Source: a virus
DNA: 54,197 nt
Virus record (IMG/VR): IMGVR_UViG_3300010160_000057
Span: 1 to 54,197 of that record
Reading direction: 5' to 3' (one strand)
The notes under the pieces were generated by a model, which was not told where the DNA came from, did no database searches, and was given only the letters and a program-made list of their open reading frames with translations. The position numbers and the translations under genes are program-made. Shown here one piece after another: positions 5,386 through 12,784 of this stretch (position 1 is its first letter; each line of letters opens with the position of its first letter).

Positions 5386-7815
5386 ATGACAAATAACGTA
5401 ACGATATTCCAAAACATAAGAGATACGGACACTCCGTTCTTTAGGGATGTTAATGTTATCCTTGAGAGAATAAAGATTGGTGCGGGTGCTACAAAAGATA
5501 TTGTGAAACGCATTAGACAAGAAAAAAACAAAACTGAACGTAACGAGATTAAGAAACTATTACCGGCTATATGCTTCAGTGGTACATTCAAAAAGAGATT
5601 AGATAGTGCATTGGAAGAACACTCAGGACTTATATGCTTGGACTTTGATGGATACACTAAGCAGAAAGAATTATTACAAGACAAAGAGACTATATCAAAA
5701 AACAAATATGTATTCTCTGTATTCATTTCCCCTTCGGGTAATGGTTTAAAAGTATTGGTTAAGATTCCCGCTGATGTGGATAATCATACAAACTACTTCA
5801 ATAGCCTAGAAAAGCATTTTAATAGCCCTTATTTCGATAAAACAAGTAAAAATGTTAGTAGAGTATGTTACGAGTCTTATGACCCTTTAATTCACGTTAA
5901 TATCAATTCCTCTATTTGGGACTTAATTGAGGAGCCTGAGTACACAGAGGTAAATAAGATTAGAGACCAAGCTACTATTCCAATTACAGATGAGAATAAA
6001 ATTGTAGAGATACTTGTTAAGTGGTGGGAGAAGAAATACCCAATGCAAGAAGGACAACGCAATCATAACGCCTACATTCTTGCGATGGCTTTCAATGACT
6101 TTGGTATTAATAAAAGCCTTGCGGGTTATGTATTAAACCAATTCGCTAACTCAGACTTTACTTTAGGAGAGATAGCACAGACTATTGACTCAGCCTACAG
6201 ACACACAGCCAACTTCGGGACCAAGTACTATGAAGATGAAGAACGTATTAATATGATACGTGCTAAGTTAAGAAGGGGTGTATCTAAGAAAGAGATTAAA
6301 TACCAATTGCAAGACTCCAACTTAGACAATGATATAATTGATGCAGTGCTTAACAAAGTTGAGGATGAAAACTCAAAGTTGACCTTTTGGACTAAGAACG
6401 ATAAAGGTGCCATCAAGATAGAGCACATTCTATTTAAGCAGTTCTTAGAAGACTCAGGGTTCTATAAGTTCTGTCCTGAAGGTAGTCGTAACTATGTGTT
6501 TGTAAAAGTTACTAATAACCTTGTGGACCATACCTCTGAGAAAGAGATTAAAGATTACTTACTCACTCACTTGTTAGAGTTGGATGACAATAGCGTATAT
6601 AATTATTTTGCAGATAATACGAGGTTTTTTAAAGATGAGTTCTTAACTTTGTTGTCAACAATTGAGATATACTTTATTGGAGATAATAAAGACTCAGCTT
6701 ACTTGTACTACAAGAATTGTGCAGTAAAGATTATGAAAGATAAAATTACCACTATTGACTATGTAGATTTAGGTGGGTATGTATGGAAGGACCACGTGAT
6801 TGATAGAAACTTTAACATTTGTGATGTTACCGGAAATTGTGATTTCAAAAAGTTCATAAGTAATATCAATGGTGGAGATGAAAATCGTGTGAAGACTATG
6901 GAAAGTACCATTGGATTCTTAATGCACGGATACAAGAACTTATCATTCTGTCCGGCAGTGATATTAAATGATGAGGTGATTAGTGATAACCCTGAAGGTG
7001 GTACGGGAAAAGGATTAGTGATGAATGCCTTGAGTAATATGAAGAAGCTAGTGGTGATTGATGGTAAGTCATTCAACTTTGAGAAGTCTTTCCCTTATCA
7101 GTTGGTGTCGGCTGACACTCAGATACTTTGCTTTGATGATGTAAAGAAACACTTTGACTTCGAGAGATTGTTTAGTGTAATTACAGAAGGGTTGACATTG
7201 GAGAAGAAGAACAAGGATGCGATTAAGATACCATTTGTTAAATCTCCTAAGGTAACTATAACTACTAACTACGCAATCAAGGGAGCGGGTAATTCATTTG
7301 CTCGAAGAAAGTGGGAGTTGGAGTTGCACCAATACTACACGATGAACTTCACGCCAAGAGATGATTTTGGTAAGATGATGTTCGGGGATTGGAACGATGA
7401 TGATTGGTGTGAGTTTGACAACTATATGATTAACTGCTTGAGATTCTACTTAGCAAAAGGTTTGGTTAAGTCTAAGTTCGTTAACTTAAAGATTCGTCAG
7501 TTGTCAGCAGAGACTTGCCACGAGTTCATTGAATGGGTTGGGCTAGTTGATAACAACGATAGAAGTAATGTATTACCTACCAATGTGAGATTGTATAAGA
7601 ATGAATTATATAATAACTTTGTTGATGAGTATCCTGACTATGGTGCAAGAGGAAAGATGACTATAAGCAGAACTAAGTTTTATAAATTCTTAATAGCTTA
7701 CGCTATCTATAAAGAAGGAATGATGCCTGAGGAAGACAGAGATCACTTAGGTAGATGGATAATAATTAAAAAGAGAGCAGATAACGAAACACAAATTCAA
7801 TTGAATCAAGAATGA
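5386..7815 (+). CDS. Primase-helicase: VirE_N/BT4734-like domain plus DUF5906-type SF3-like helicase
   Basis: 809 residues. Residues ~60-190 (HSGLICLDFDGY, VFSVFISPSGNGLKVLVKI, RVCYESYDP) match the BT4734/VirE N-terminal domain linked to primase-type proteins in Bacteroidota mobile elements. A middle region resembles a PriCT-like helical linker. The ATPase lies at ~530-650: Walker A GGTGKG at 538-543, Walker B ILCFDD near 583, and the asparagine-bearing sensor TITTNYA near 624, the order of SF3/D5-type helicases. It would prime and unwind phage DNA for the host polymerase, as the window has no DNA polymerase. The start lies just after the small-gene array. Confidence 0.75.
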   Translation: MTNNVTIFQNIRDTDTPFFRDVNVILERIKIGAGATKDIVKRIRQEKNKTERNEIKKLLPAICFSGTFKKRLDSALEEHSGLICLDFDGYTKQKELLQDKETISKNKYVFSVFISPSGNGLKVLVKIPADVDNHTNYFNSLEKHFNSPYFDKTSKNVSRVCYESYDPLIHVNINSSIWDLIEEPEYTEVNKIRDQATIPITDENKIVEILVKWWEKKYPMQEGQRNHNAYILAMAFNDFGINKSLAGYVLNQFANSDFTLGEIAQTIDSAYRHTANFGTKYYEDEERINMIRAKLRRGVSKKEIKYQLQDSNLDNDIIDAVLNKVEDENSKLTFWTKNDKGAIKIEHILFKQFLEDSGFYKFCPEGSRNYVFVKVTNNLVDHTSEKEIKDYLLTHLLELDDNSVYNYFADNTRFFKDEFLTLLSTIEIYFIGDNKDSAYLYYKNCAVKIMKDKITTIDYVDLGGYVWKDHVIDRNFNICDVTGNCDFKKFISNINGGDENRVKTMESTIGFLMHGYKNLSFCPAVILNDEVISDNPEGGTGKGLVMNALSNMKKLVVIDGKSFNFEKSFPYQLVSADTQILCFDDVKKHFDFERLFSVITEGLTLEKKNKDAIKIPFVKSPKVTITTNYAIKGAGNSFARRKWELELHQYYTMNFTPRDDFGKMMFGDWNDDDWCEFDNYMINCLRFYLAKGLVKSKFVNLKIRQLSAETCHEFIEWVGLVDNNDRSNVLPTNVRLYKNELYNNFVDEYPDYGARGKMTISRTKFYKFLIAYAIYKEGMMPEEDRDHLGRWIIIKKRADNETQIQLNQE

Positions 7816-8114
7816 AAACAAAAGAAAGAGCAGCAAACTATATGAGACTAAAGAAAGATTATAGAGACCCTGAGGATATTGCATTCTCAAAGTGGGTAGA
7901 TGACCACTTCCCGTTAAGAAACAGGAACTTCAAAGGTGAAGTATTATATTCAGGAAGTAAATACGATGATTTTTATTTAATAAGTGAGTTAGTACAAATT
8001 TATAAAAAGAAAAATGTTATGTTACCAAACAATGAAAAGATTGTAGTAGAAGTTTTAGCTTGGCTATCAGTTATAACGCTAATATCAGCAGTATTATTTT
8101 TAATATTTAATTAA
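7812..8114 (+). CDS. Hypothetical protein with C-terminal membrane span
   Basis: 100 residues, overlapping the end of the primase-helicase by an ATGA. The first 75 residues are charged (KKDYRDPEDIAFSKWVDDHF), and the last 25 are one hydrophobic helix, giving a tail-anchored topology. Not recognised. Tight coupling to the primase-helicase hints at membrane attachment of replication, which is only a guess. Confidence 0.5.
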   Translation: MKTKERAANYMRLKKDYRDPEDIAFSKWVDDHFPLRNRNFKGEVLYSGSKYDDFYLISELVQIYKKKNVMLPNNEKIVVEVLAWLSVITLISAVLFLIFN

Positions 8115-8120
8115 TAGATT

Positions 8121-8246
8121 ATGTCAAAGTATTTTAAACCATTAACACGAATAAAAAAAGTAATGGAGTTCTACTATAAAAGAGGAACCAACAAAGAGAG
8201 TATCAATGAATTGTATCGTAAAATTTTAAATGAAGAAAAGAAATGA
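8121..8246 (+). CDS. 41-residue basic protein
   Basis: ATG at 8121 after the preceding stop; the frame ends in a TGA that overlaps the next ATG (ATGA). The product MSKYFKPLTRIKKVMEFYYK... is basic and helical. Coupled overlaps on both sides of the run support it. Function unknown. Confidence 0.5.
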   Translation: MSKYFKPLTRIKKVMEFYYKRGTNKESINELYRKILNEEKK

Positions 8247-8473
8247 CAGATATAAGTAAATGCACGGACCATCAGTGTCCTTCAAAAGAAATATGTTATA
8301 GATTCACAGCACCGGCATCAGAATATTGGCAGTCTTATGGGGCATTTGGAAGAGAACAAGATGCCTATAATTGTGATATGTTTTGGCATAATGGTGCTTG
8401 TAAATATTGTCATCAAAAAGATGGAGTACATAAAATGAGTTGTCCAACAATGAAAATCCAAGTAAACTTATGA
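8243..8473 (+). CDS. Cysteine-rich small protein
   Basis: 76 residues. Cysteines fall in CTDHQCPSKEICYRF near the N-terminus and in CKYCHQKDGVHKMSC near the C-terminus, suggesting one or two zinc sites. ATGA overlaps on both sides place it in a coupled run of early genes. The family is not named here; such zinc-finger proteins are frequent in phages of Bacteroidota and may bind nucleic acid. Confidence 0.55.
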   Translation: MTDISKCTDHQCPSKEICYRFTAPASEYWQSYGAFGREQDAYNCDMFWHNGACKYCHQKDGVHKMSCPTMKIQVNL

Positions 8474-8700
8474 GACATTATACAACAAACGAAAATCATG
8501 GTGAAGATATTTTAAAAGCAATAGCTAAAATAGAAGCACTTGAAAACAATTTTAAATATTCCCAAAAAGAAGCAGACGAATTTACTATTGGGTTTGCAGA
8601 GTGGTATTTGAACTTGTGGCATACAGATGATGATTCATCTTTTGATAATAACTCACCACAAGAACTATTAGAACTCTATAAAAAAGAAAAAGGATTATGA
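8470..8700 (+). CDS. Hypothetical acidic protein (76 aa)
   Basis: The ATG at 8470 overlaps the previous stop as ATGA, which is preferred over an upstream TTG. The product has a helical start (DILKAIAKIEALENNFKYS), then WYLNLWHTDDDSSFDNN and a helical end (PQELLELYKKEKGL). It is acidic, and no family is recognised. It ends in a further ATGA overlap. Confidence 0.5.
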   Translation: MRHYTTNENHGEDILKAIAKIEALENNFKYSQKEADEFTIGFAEWYLNLWHTDDDSSFDNNSPQELLELYKKEKGL

Positions 8701-8924
8701 TTGACAAGTATATAAAGATGAGGAACACAAGCCAATACAATATAAATTGGTTTTATGATTACTTTGTTTCAAATGGTGGTGATTCAATGGGAATAAATAA
8801 ATTCAGTATGGTATTCAATATGATTAGCTTACAGGAAATATGCGAATCATTAGATAAGAAATTCAATCTAACATCAATAGAAGATACTAAAGGAAACCTA
8901 CTAAAAGTTTTTAAAAATGAATAA
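8697..8924 (+). CDS. Hypothetical protein (75 aa)
   Basis: Starts in an ATGA overlap with the gene before. MRNTSQYNINWFYDYFVSNGG followed by a helical segment (FSMVFNMISLQEICESLDKKF) suggests a small alpha-beta domain. No motif is recognised. It overlaps the next gene by eight bases. Confidence 0.5.
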   Translation: MIDKYIKMRNTSQYNINWFYDYFVSNGGDSMGINKFSMVFNMISLQEICESLDKKFNLTSIEDTKGNLLKVFKNE

Positions 8925-9252
8925 CACACAGACGGTACATATAGGAATGTTAAATTCATTTAATGTCTTAACAGAAAAAGCCACAATCGAAGATATTATC
9001 AGCTCAGGGTTGGCTTACTTTGCTCACGCACCTGATGAGGAATCAGTAATGCAAAGTATAGAGTTTATGATTTTTTACTTTAAAGGAATTGAGATGTATG
9101 AGAAGTGTGCAGAGCTAAAAAAATATATAGAAAAAACATTTAATGAAGATGGAACCTACAAAGAAAAGTTTTGCAATTGTGAGTACCCAAACATAGAAAC
9201 TTATATATCTAAACCTAAATGTTCTGTATGCAACCTGAGACTAATGAGATAA
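8917..9252 (+). CDS. Hypothetical protein with C-terminal zinc knuckle
   Basis: 111 residues. The helical body (IEDIISSGLAYFAHAPDEES, KCAELKKYIEKTF) ends in FCNCEYP and PKCSVCNLRLMR, a CxC...CxxC set suited to one zinc ion. It overlaps the helicase gene that follows by 34 bases, so the two are probably coupled. Function unknown; a helicase accessory is possible. Confidence 0.5.
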   Translation: MNNTQTVHIGMLNSFNVLTEKATIEDIISSGLAYFAHAPDEESVMQSIEFMIFYFKGIEMYEKCAELKKYIEKTFNEDGTYKEKFCNCEYPNIETYISKPKCSVCNLRLMR

Positions 9253-10703
9253 TTGAAAGAACACCGGGGTTTAATAACCAAGAGATGTGGAAACAATGCG
9301 AACTATTAAAAAGCGTTGTGTTTCAAACTATTCAAGTGAAGTCAGGAAGAGGTAAAGGAGTTAGGATAACAGAAGAGTTCAAACATGACACACCTTCAGA
9401 GATTAGAAATAGAATAGCTAATAGTTGTGAGTATTATAAAAATCTTCACGAACAAGATATGAAAAGAAACAATAAAATTGAATACAGAGATTACCAATTA
9501 GACATCATAAAGCTTGGCGCTAAAATAATTGAAGAGTTTGGTTTTGTTTATTTAGCTATGGAAGTTAGGACCGGAAAGACTTTAACAAGCCTTGGGATAG
9601 CAGAACTTATTTGCAGCAGTAATGTTTTGTTTTTAACAAAAAAGAAAGCTATCTCTAGCATTCAAAAGGATTACGAGCTTCTCAATCCTCCGTATCATTT
9701 AACAGTTACCAACTACGAGAGTTTACATAAGATAGATACTACTGATTGGGATTTGATTATTTGTGATGAGGCTCACTCCATGGGTGCATTCGCAAAACCA
9801 AGTAAAAGAGCGGTCCAAGTAAAAGACCTTATTAAAAGTACAATGGCAAATGTTATTCTTTTATCAGGCACACCTACTCCTGAGTCCTACTCACAGATGT
9901 ACCACCAAGTTTATGGAATACCTAAAAATCCTTTTAAAGAATTTAGTAATTTCTATAAATTTTGTAATACCTTTGTAAAAGTAAAGACCAAAATGATAAA
10001 TGGTTTAATCATTAAAGATTACTCAGAAGGGTTAGACACTATAGTTGAAGCAATGGCTCCGTTCACAATCAACTACACTCAACAAGAGGCAGGATTTCTA
10101 ACTGAGACTACTGAAGAGGTATTTGAAGTTGAGCTAAAAGAATCAACCTACAAGTTGATTAATAAATTAAAAAAGGATTTGATTGTTGAAGGAAAGGAGG
10201 AAGTTATCTTAGGTGACACTCCGGTGAAATTGATGAGTAAGATACATCAATTATTCTCAGGAACAATTAAATTTGAAAGTGGTAACTCAATGGTTATTGA
10301 TACCGCTAAAGCAGAGTTTATCAAGGAACAATGGATGGGATGTCAGATTGGTATCTTCTATAAATTCAAAGAAGAATTAGTAGCTTTGCAACAAGTCTTC
10401 GGAGATGAATTAACAACAGACTTGGATGAGTTCAATAATAGCTATAAAAACATAGCATTACAGATTGTATCAGGGCGTGAGGGTATATCATTAAAGAAAG
10501 CACAATATCTTGTATATTACAATATTGATTTCAGTGCTACAAGTTATTGGCAGTCCAAAGATAGAATGACCACCAAGGATAGATTAGAGAACCAAGTGTT
10601 TTGGATATTTGCTAAAGGTGGTATAGAATATGATATTTATAAAGCAGTAACAAAGAAAAAAAATTATACATTAAATCACTTCAAAAAAGATTTTTACTTA
10701 TGA
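9219..10703 (+). CDS. SF2 DEAH-box/SNF2-like helicase
   Basis: 494 residues (ATG at 9219; a second ATG at 9228 is equally possible). The motifs are clear: YRDYQLDII (Q-motif region, ~85-93), RTGKT at 117-121 (motif I), DEAH at 183-186 (motif II), LSGTP near 213 (motif III), and VSGREGISLKKA followed by YWQSKDRMTTKDR (motifs V and VI, ~420-456). The spacing matches single-chain phage SNF2-type helicases. It would remodel forks or recombination intermediates. Its start overlaps the zinc-knuckle gene. Confidence 0.8.
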   Translation: MFCMQPETNEIIERTPGFNNQEMWKQCELLKSVVFQTIQVKSGRGKGVRITEEFKHDTPSEIRNRIANSCEYYKNLHEQDMKRNNKIEYRDYQLDIIKLGAKIIEEFGFVYLAMEVRTGKTLTSLGIAELICSSNVLFLTKKKAISSIQKDYELLNPPYHLTVTNYESLHKIDTTDWDLIICDEAHSMGAFAKPSKRAVQVKDLIKSTMANVILLSGTPTPESYSQMYHQVYGIPKNPFKEFSNFYKFCNTFVKVKTKMINGLIIKDYSEGLDTIVEAMAPFTINYTQQEAGFLTETTEEVFEVELKESTYKLINKLKKDLIVEGKEEVILGDTPVKLMSKIHQLFSGTIKFESGNSMVIDTAKAEFIKEQWMGCQIGIFYKFKEELVALQQVFGDELTTDLDEFNNSYKNIALQIVSGREGISLKKAQYLVYYNIDFSATSYWQSKDRMTTKDRLENQVFWIFAKGGIEYDIYKAVTKKKNYTLNHFKKDFYL

Positions 10704-10822
10704 TTGACTACAGAGATTACGGAAACGAATACAACGAGTGCACTTGCAGACAATGTGGAGAAGACTCAAGTGGTGAATTTTGCAGCCAACATTGTGCAAA
10801 AGAATATGAAGCAGATAATTAA
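10700..10822 (+). CDS. 40-residue zinc-finger peptide
   Basis: The ATG at 10700 overlaps the helicase stop (ATGA). The sequence reads CTCRQCG, then FCSQHCAKEY, so two cysteine pairs can hold one zinc. Such tiny treble-clef-like peptides occur beside phage nuclease and helicase genes. Function unknown. Confidence 0.5.
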   Translation: MIDYRDYGNEYNECTCRQCGEDSSGEFCSQHCAKEYEADN

Positions 10823-10830
10823 TAATAGAT

Positions 10831-11118
10831 ATGGAAAGTAAAAGAAACAGAATGGCGGGTGAACACCCATCTTACGACAAATTAGGAATGTCACCAAAAA
10901 GAAGAGCTAAGAAATTAGCTTATGACAAGAAGTACCAAGCTACTGAAGAGCGAGTTAATTATAGAGAAAAACTTAACAAAGCTAATAAGAAAGCCGGGAC
11001 CTATGGTAATGGTGATAACTTAGATATGAGTCATACTAAGGCAGGAAGTATGGTAGCTGAGAATATGAAGTCGAATCGTGGTAGAAACGGACAGAACGGC
11101 AAATCAACTAAGAAATGA
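10831..11118 (+). CDS. Basic phage protein with NKANRKAGTYGNGD-like motif
   Basis: 95 residues, highly basic, with REKLNKANKKAGTYGNGDN near residues 45-63, then MSHTKAG and NRGRNGQNGKSTKK at the end. Proteins with this Gly-Asn and Lys/Arg pattern recur in tailed phages, but I cannot name the role; nucleic-acid binding is likely from charge. It overlaps the next gene by an ATGA. Confidence 0.55.
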   Translation: MESKRNRMAGEHPSYDKLGMSPKRRAKKLAYDKKYQATEERVNYREKLNKANKKAGTYGNGDNLDMSHTKAGSMVAENMKSNRGRNGQNGKSTKK

Positions 11119-11447
11119 TAAAGTGTGTATGCATAGATGCTGATAACAAACCAAGTAAAATACCTCAGCATAAATGGTTAGAAGAAGGAAAAGAGTACAC
11201 GTTGGCTTTTAGTATGACTGTACTTCCTCAAAAGAAATTAGCTTTCCAAGTTCAAGAGATTGACCTTGATGATAGTTGTTCTCCCTTTACTTGGTTCCTC
11301 GCAAACCGATTTGCGTTCAGACAGGAAGACTTAGAGAAATTATCTGATTTTATTCAAGATTGCAACAAGATTACTTTCTCAGTGAAAGAACTAATGAGAG
11401 AAACAAACATAAATGAAAGAGAGCCAAATACAATCAAAGAAGATTAA
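11115..11447 (+). CDS. Conserved-looking hypothetical protein (110 aa)
   Basis: Starts in an ATGA overlap. The sequence begins with beta-like strands (MIKCVCIDADNKPSKIP, KWLEEGKEYTLAFS), then FQVQEIDLDDSC and a hydrophobic helix. This looks like a small beta-barrel fold. I recognise the general pattern from Bacteroidota phages but know no function. It overlaps the VRR-NUC gene by 35 bases. Confidence 0.5.
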   Translation: MIKCVCIDADNKPSKIPQHKWLEEGKEYTLAFSMTVLPQKKLAFQVQEIDLDDSCSPFTWFLANRFAFRQEDLEKLSDFIQDCNKITFSVKELMRETNINEREPNTIKED

Positions 11448-11655
11448 GGAACTTGAGGCTCAGGGATATTATGTTATTAAGCTTACCAAGACAAATAAGA
11501 ATGGGATTCCCGACATTATTGCTATCCCTCCCAACTCAGATGTTGAGTTCTACGAAGTTAAAGGACCAACCGGAAAGCTATCAAAATTACAAGAATATAG
11601 AATAAAAGAATTAACTGAACACGGAGTCAAAGCCGAGGTTTATAAACCAATTTAA
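11413..11655 (+). CDS. VRR-NUC domain nuclease
   Basis: 80 residues, the length of a stand-alone VRR-NUC domain. The core is visible: KIKELEAQGYYVIKL, then NGIPDIIA near residues 29-36 (catalytic Asp) and EFYEVKGPTGKLSKLQ near 45-60 (Glu-x-Lys). These PD-(D/E)XK relatives resolve branched DNA in phages. It lies between replication genes and could act on replication or recombination intermediates, or before packaging. Confidence 0.8.
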   Translation: MKESQIQSKKIKELEAQGYYVIKLTKTNKNGIPDIIAIPPNSDVEFYEVKGPTGKLSKLQEYRIKELTEHGVKAEVYKPI

Positions 11656-11659
11656 TCAA

Positions 11660-12175
11660 ATGGAATTAACATACAAAGAAAAAACAGATTTAGAAAAAGA
11701 ATCATTAAAAGAAATAGTAAGTAATGTTTTTGGAGTAGATATATCTTTAAAAAACAGACAAAGAAACTCAGTAGATGCACGTAGAATTTACTCAAAGATA
11801 TTAAGAGAAAGAGGATATACTTTTGAATCTATAGGAGAGTCAGTAGAAAGAGACCACGCATCGGTTATTAATTATATGGCTTCTGTTGATACTATACTTG
11901 CTTATGATAAAGGTCTTAGAGATAAATATATAGCTTGTAAGAACGTATTTCTTGAAGGTAGAGCACCACTTATGGCTGAAAGAATAAAGAAAGATGCTGA
12001 TGTATATTTAACCGTAATGAAATTAAATAACGAACTTCAAGAAATTATTAAAGAAAAGAAAGAAATTTTGACTAAATTTGTACATTATATAGAAAAGTAC
12101 GAAAATGAAACAGGATATTATCCTTCTGTTAAATTTTTAAAAAATAATGTAATACCATTGTTTGATGTTAAATAA
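11660..12175 (+). CDS. DnaA domain IV-like protein with C-terminal extension (171 aa)
   Basis: Residues ~20-80 follow the DnaA C-terminal domain: FGVDISLKNRQR, then SVDARRIYSKILRERGYT and SIGESVERDHASVINYM, where RDHASV at 64-69 matches the DnaA-box recognition signature RDHTTV. A helical tail follows, likely for contacts or dimerization. No AAA+ domain is present. It would bind DnaA-box-like sites. It is preceded by AATCAAATG and is the stronger of two such proteins in the window. Confidence 0.65.
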   Translation: MELTYKEKTDLEKESLKEIVSNVFGVDISLKNRQRNSVDARRIYSKILRERGYTFESIGESVERDHASVINYMASVDTILAYDKGLRDKYIACKNVFLEGRAPLMAERIKKDADVYLTVMKLNNELQEIIKEKKEILTKFVHYIEKYENETGYYPSVKFLKNNVIPLFDVK

Positions 12176-12186
12176 ATCGTAATTTT

Positions 12187-12381
12187 ATGAAACCAATTTT
12201 AGATGAAGAAAACAAAAGAGCTGCTCGGATAGCTTATAGATTAAATGAGTACCATGCTCTATTAGATACTATCTACGAGAACTTAGTTGACCGTGATTTT
12301 AAAATTGTGAGAAGAGAGACTCAGGTCTTGATAATGGAATTAAGATGTATATTAAAATCAACAGAAGAAGATGACTTTTGA
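12187..12381 (+). CDS. Hypothetical helical protein (64 aa)
   Basis: A short, wholly helical and charged product (EENKRAARIAYRLNEYHALL, RDFKIVRRETQVLIMELRC) ending in acidic STEEDDF. It overlaps the nuclease-like gene by 11 bases. No family recognised. Confidence 0.5.
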   Translation: MKPILDEENKRAARIAYRLNEYHALLDTIYENLVDRDFKIVRRETQVLIMELRCILKSTEEDDF

Positions 12382-12784
12382 AACAGAACAAGACTTAAAA
12401 AGAGAACACAAAGCAATAACAACATTCGTAAATACATTTGGAGGTTCCTTCAAAAAATTAGACCCACACGATGTTGACTACAAGATATTCGATAAAGAAG
12501 GAAAGCTAATAGCTTATGCTGAGGTGAAAGGCAGAATAAGAACTATGCACAATGCTTATCCTCTTCCGGTAGCAGCAAGAAAGATTGTTAAGTTAGTAGA
12601 TAAGAGATTACCTCCGGTGATGATATGGTCTTGTGAAGACGGTATTATATACGGAAAAATTGATAAACTAATAGGAGAAGTTAAGTGGGGTGGTCGTGCC
12701 CCACGTAACGGCTCCGTTAATGATTTAGAACTTATGGTGTTCTATGAAAAACAAAAAGACTTAAAGTATATTAGATTTCTTTAA
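12371..12784 (+). CDS. PD-(D/E)XK-like nuclease (137 aa)
   Basis: Residues ~35-55 read DVDYKIFDKEGKLIAYAEVKGR, giving the Asp...Glu-x-Lys core of the restriction-endonuclease fold; TEQDLKREHKAITTFVNTF in front is the usual first helix. Holliday-junction or repair nucleases of phages have this size. It is the last early gene and overlaps the converging late gene by 14 bases, with no hairpin terminator visible between them. Confidence 0.6.
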   Translation: MTFETEQDLKREHKAITTFVNTFGGSFKKLDPHDVDYKIFDKEGKLIAYAEVKGRIRTMHNAYPLPVAARKIVKLVDKRLPPVMIWSCEDGIIYGKIDKLIGEVKWGGRAPRNGSVNDLELMVFYEKQKDLKYIRFL

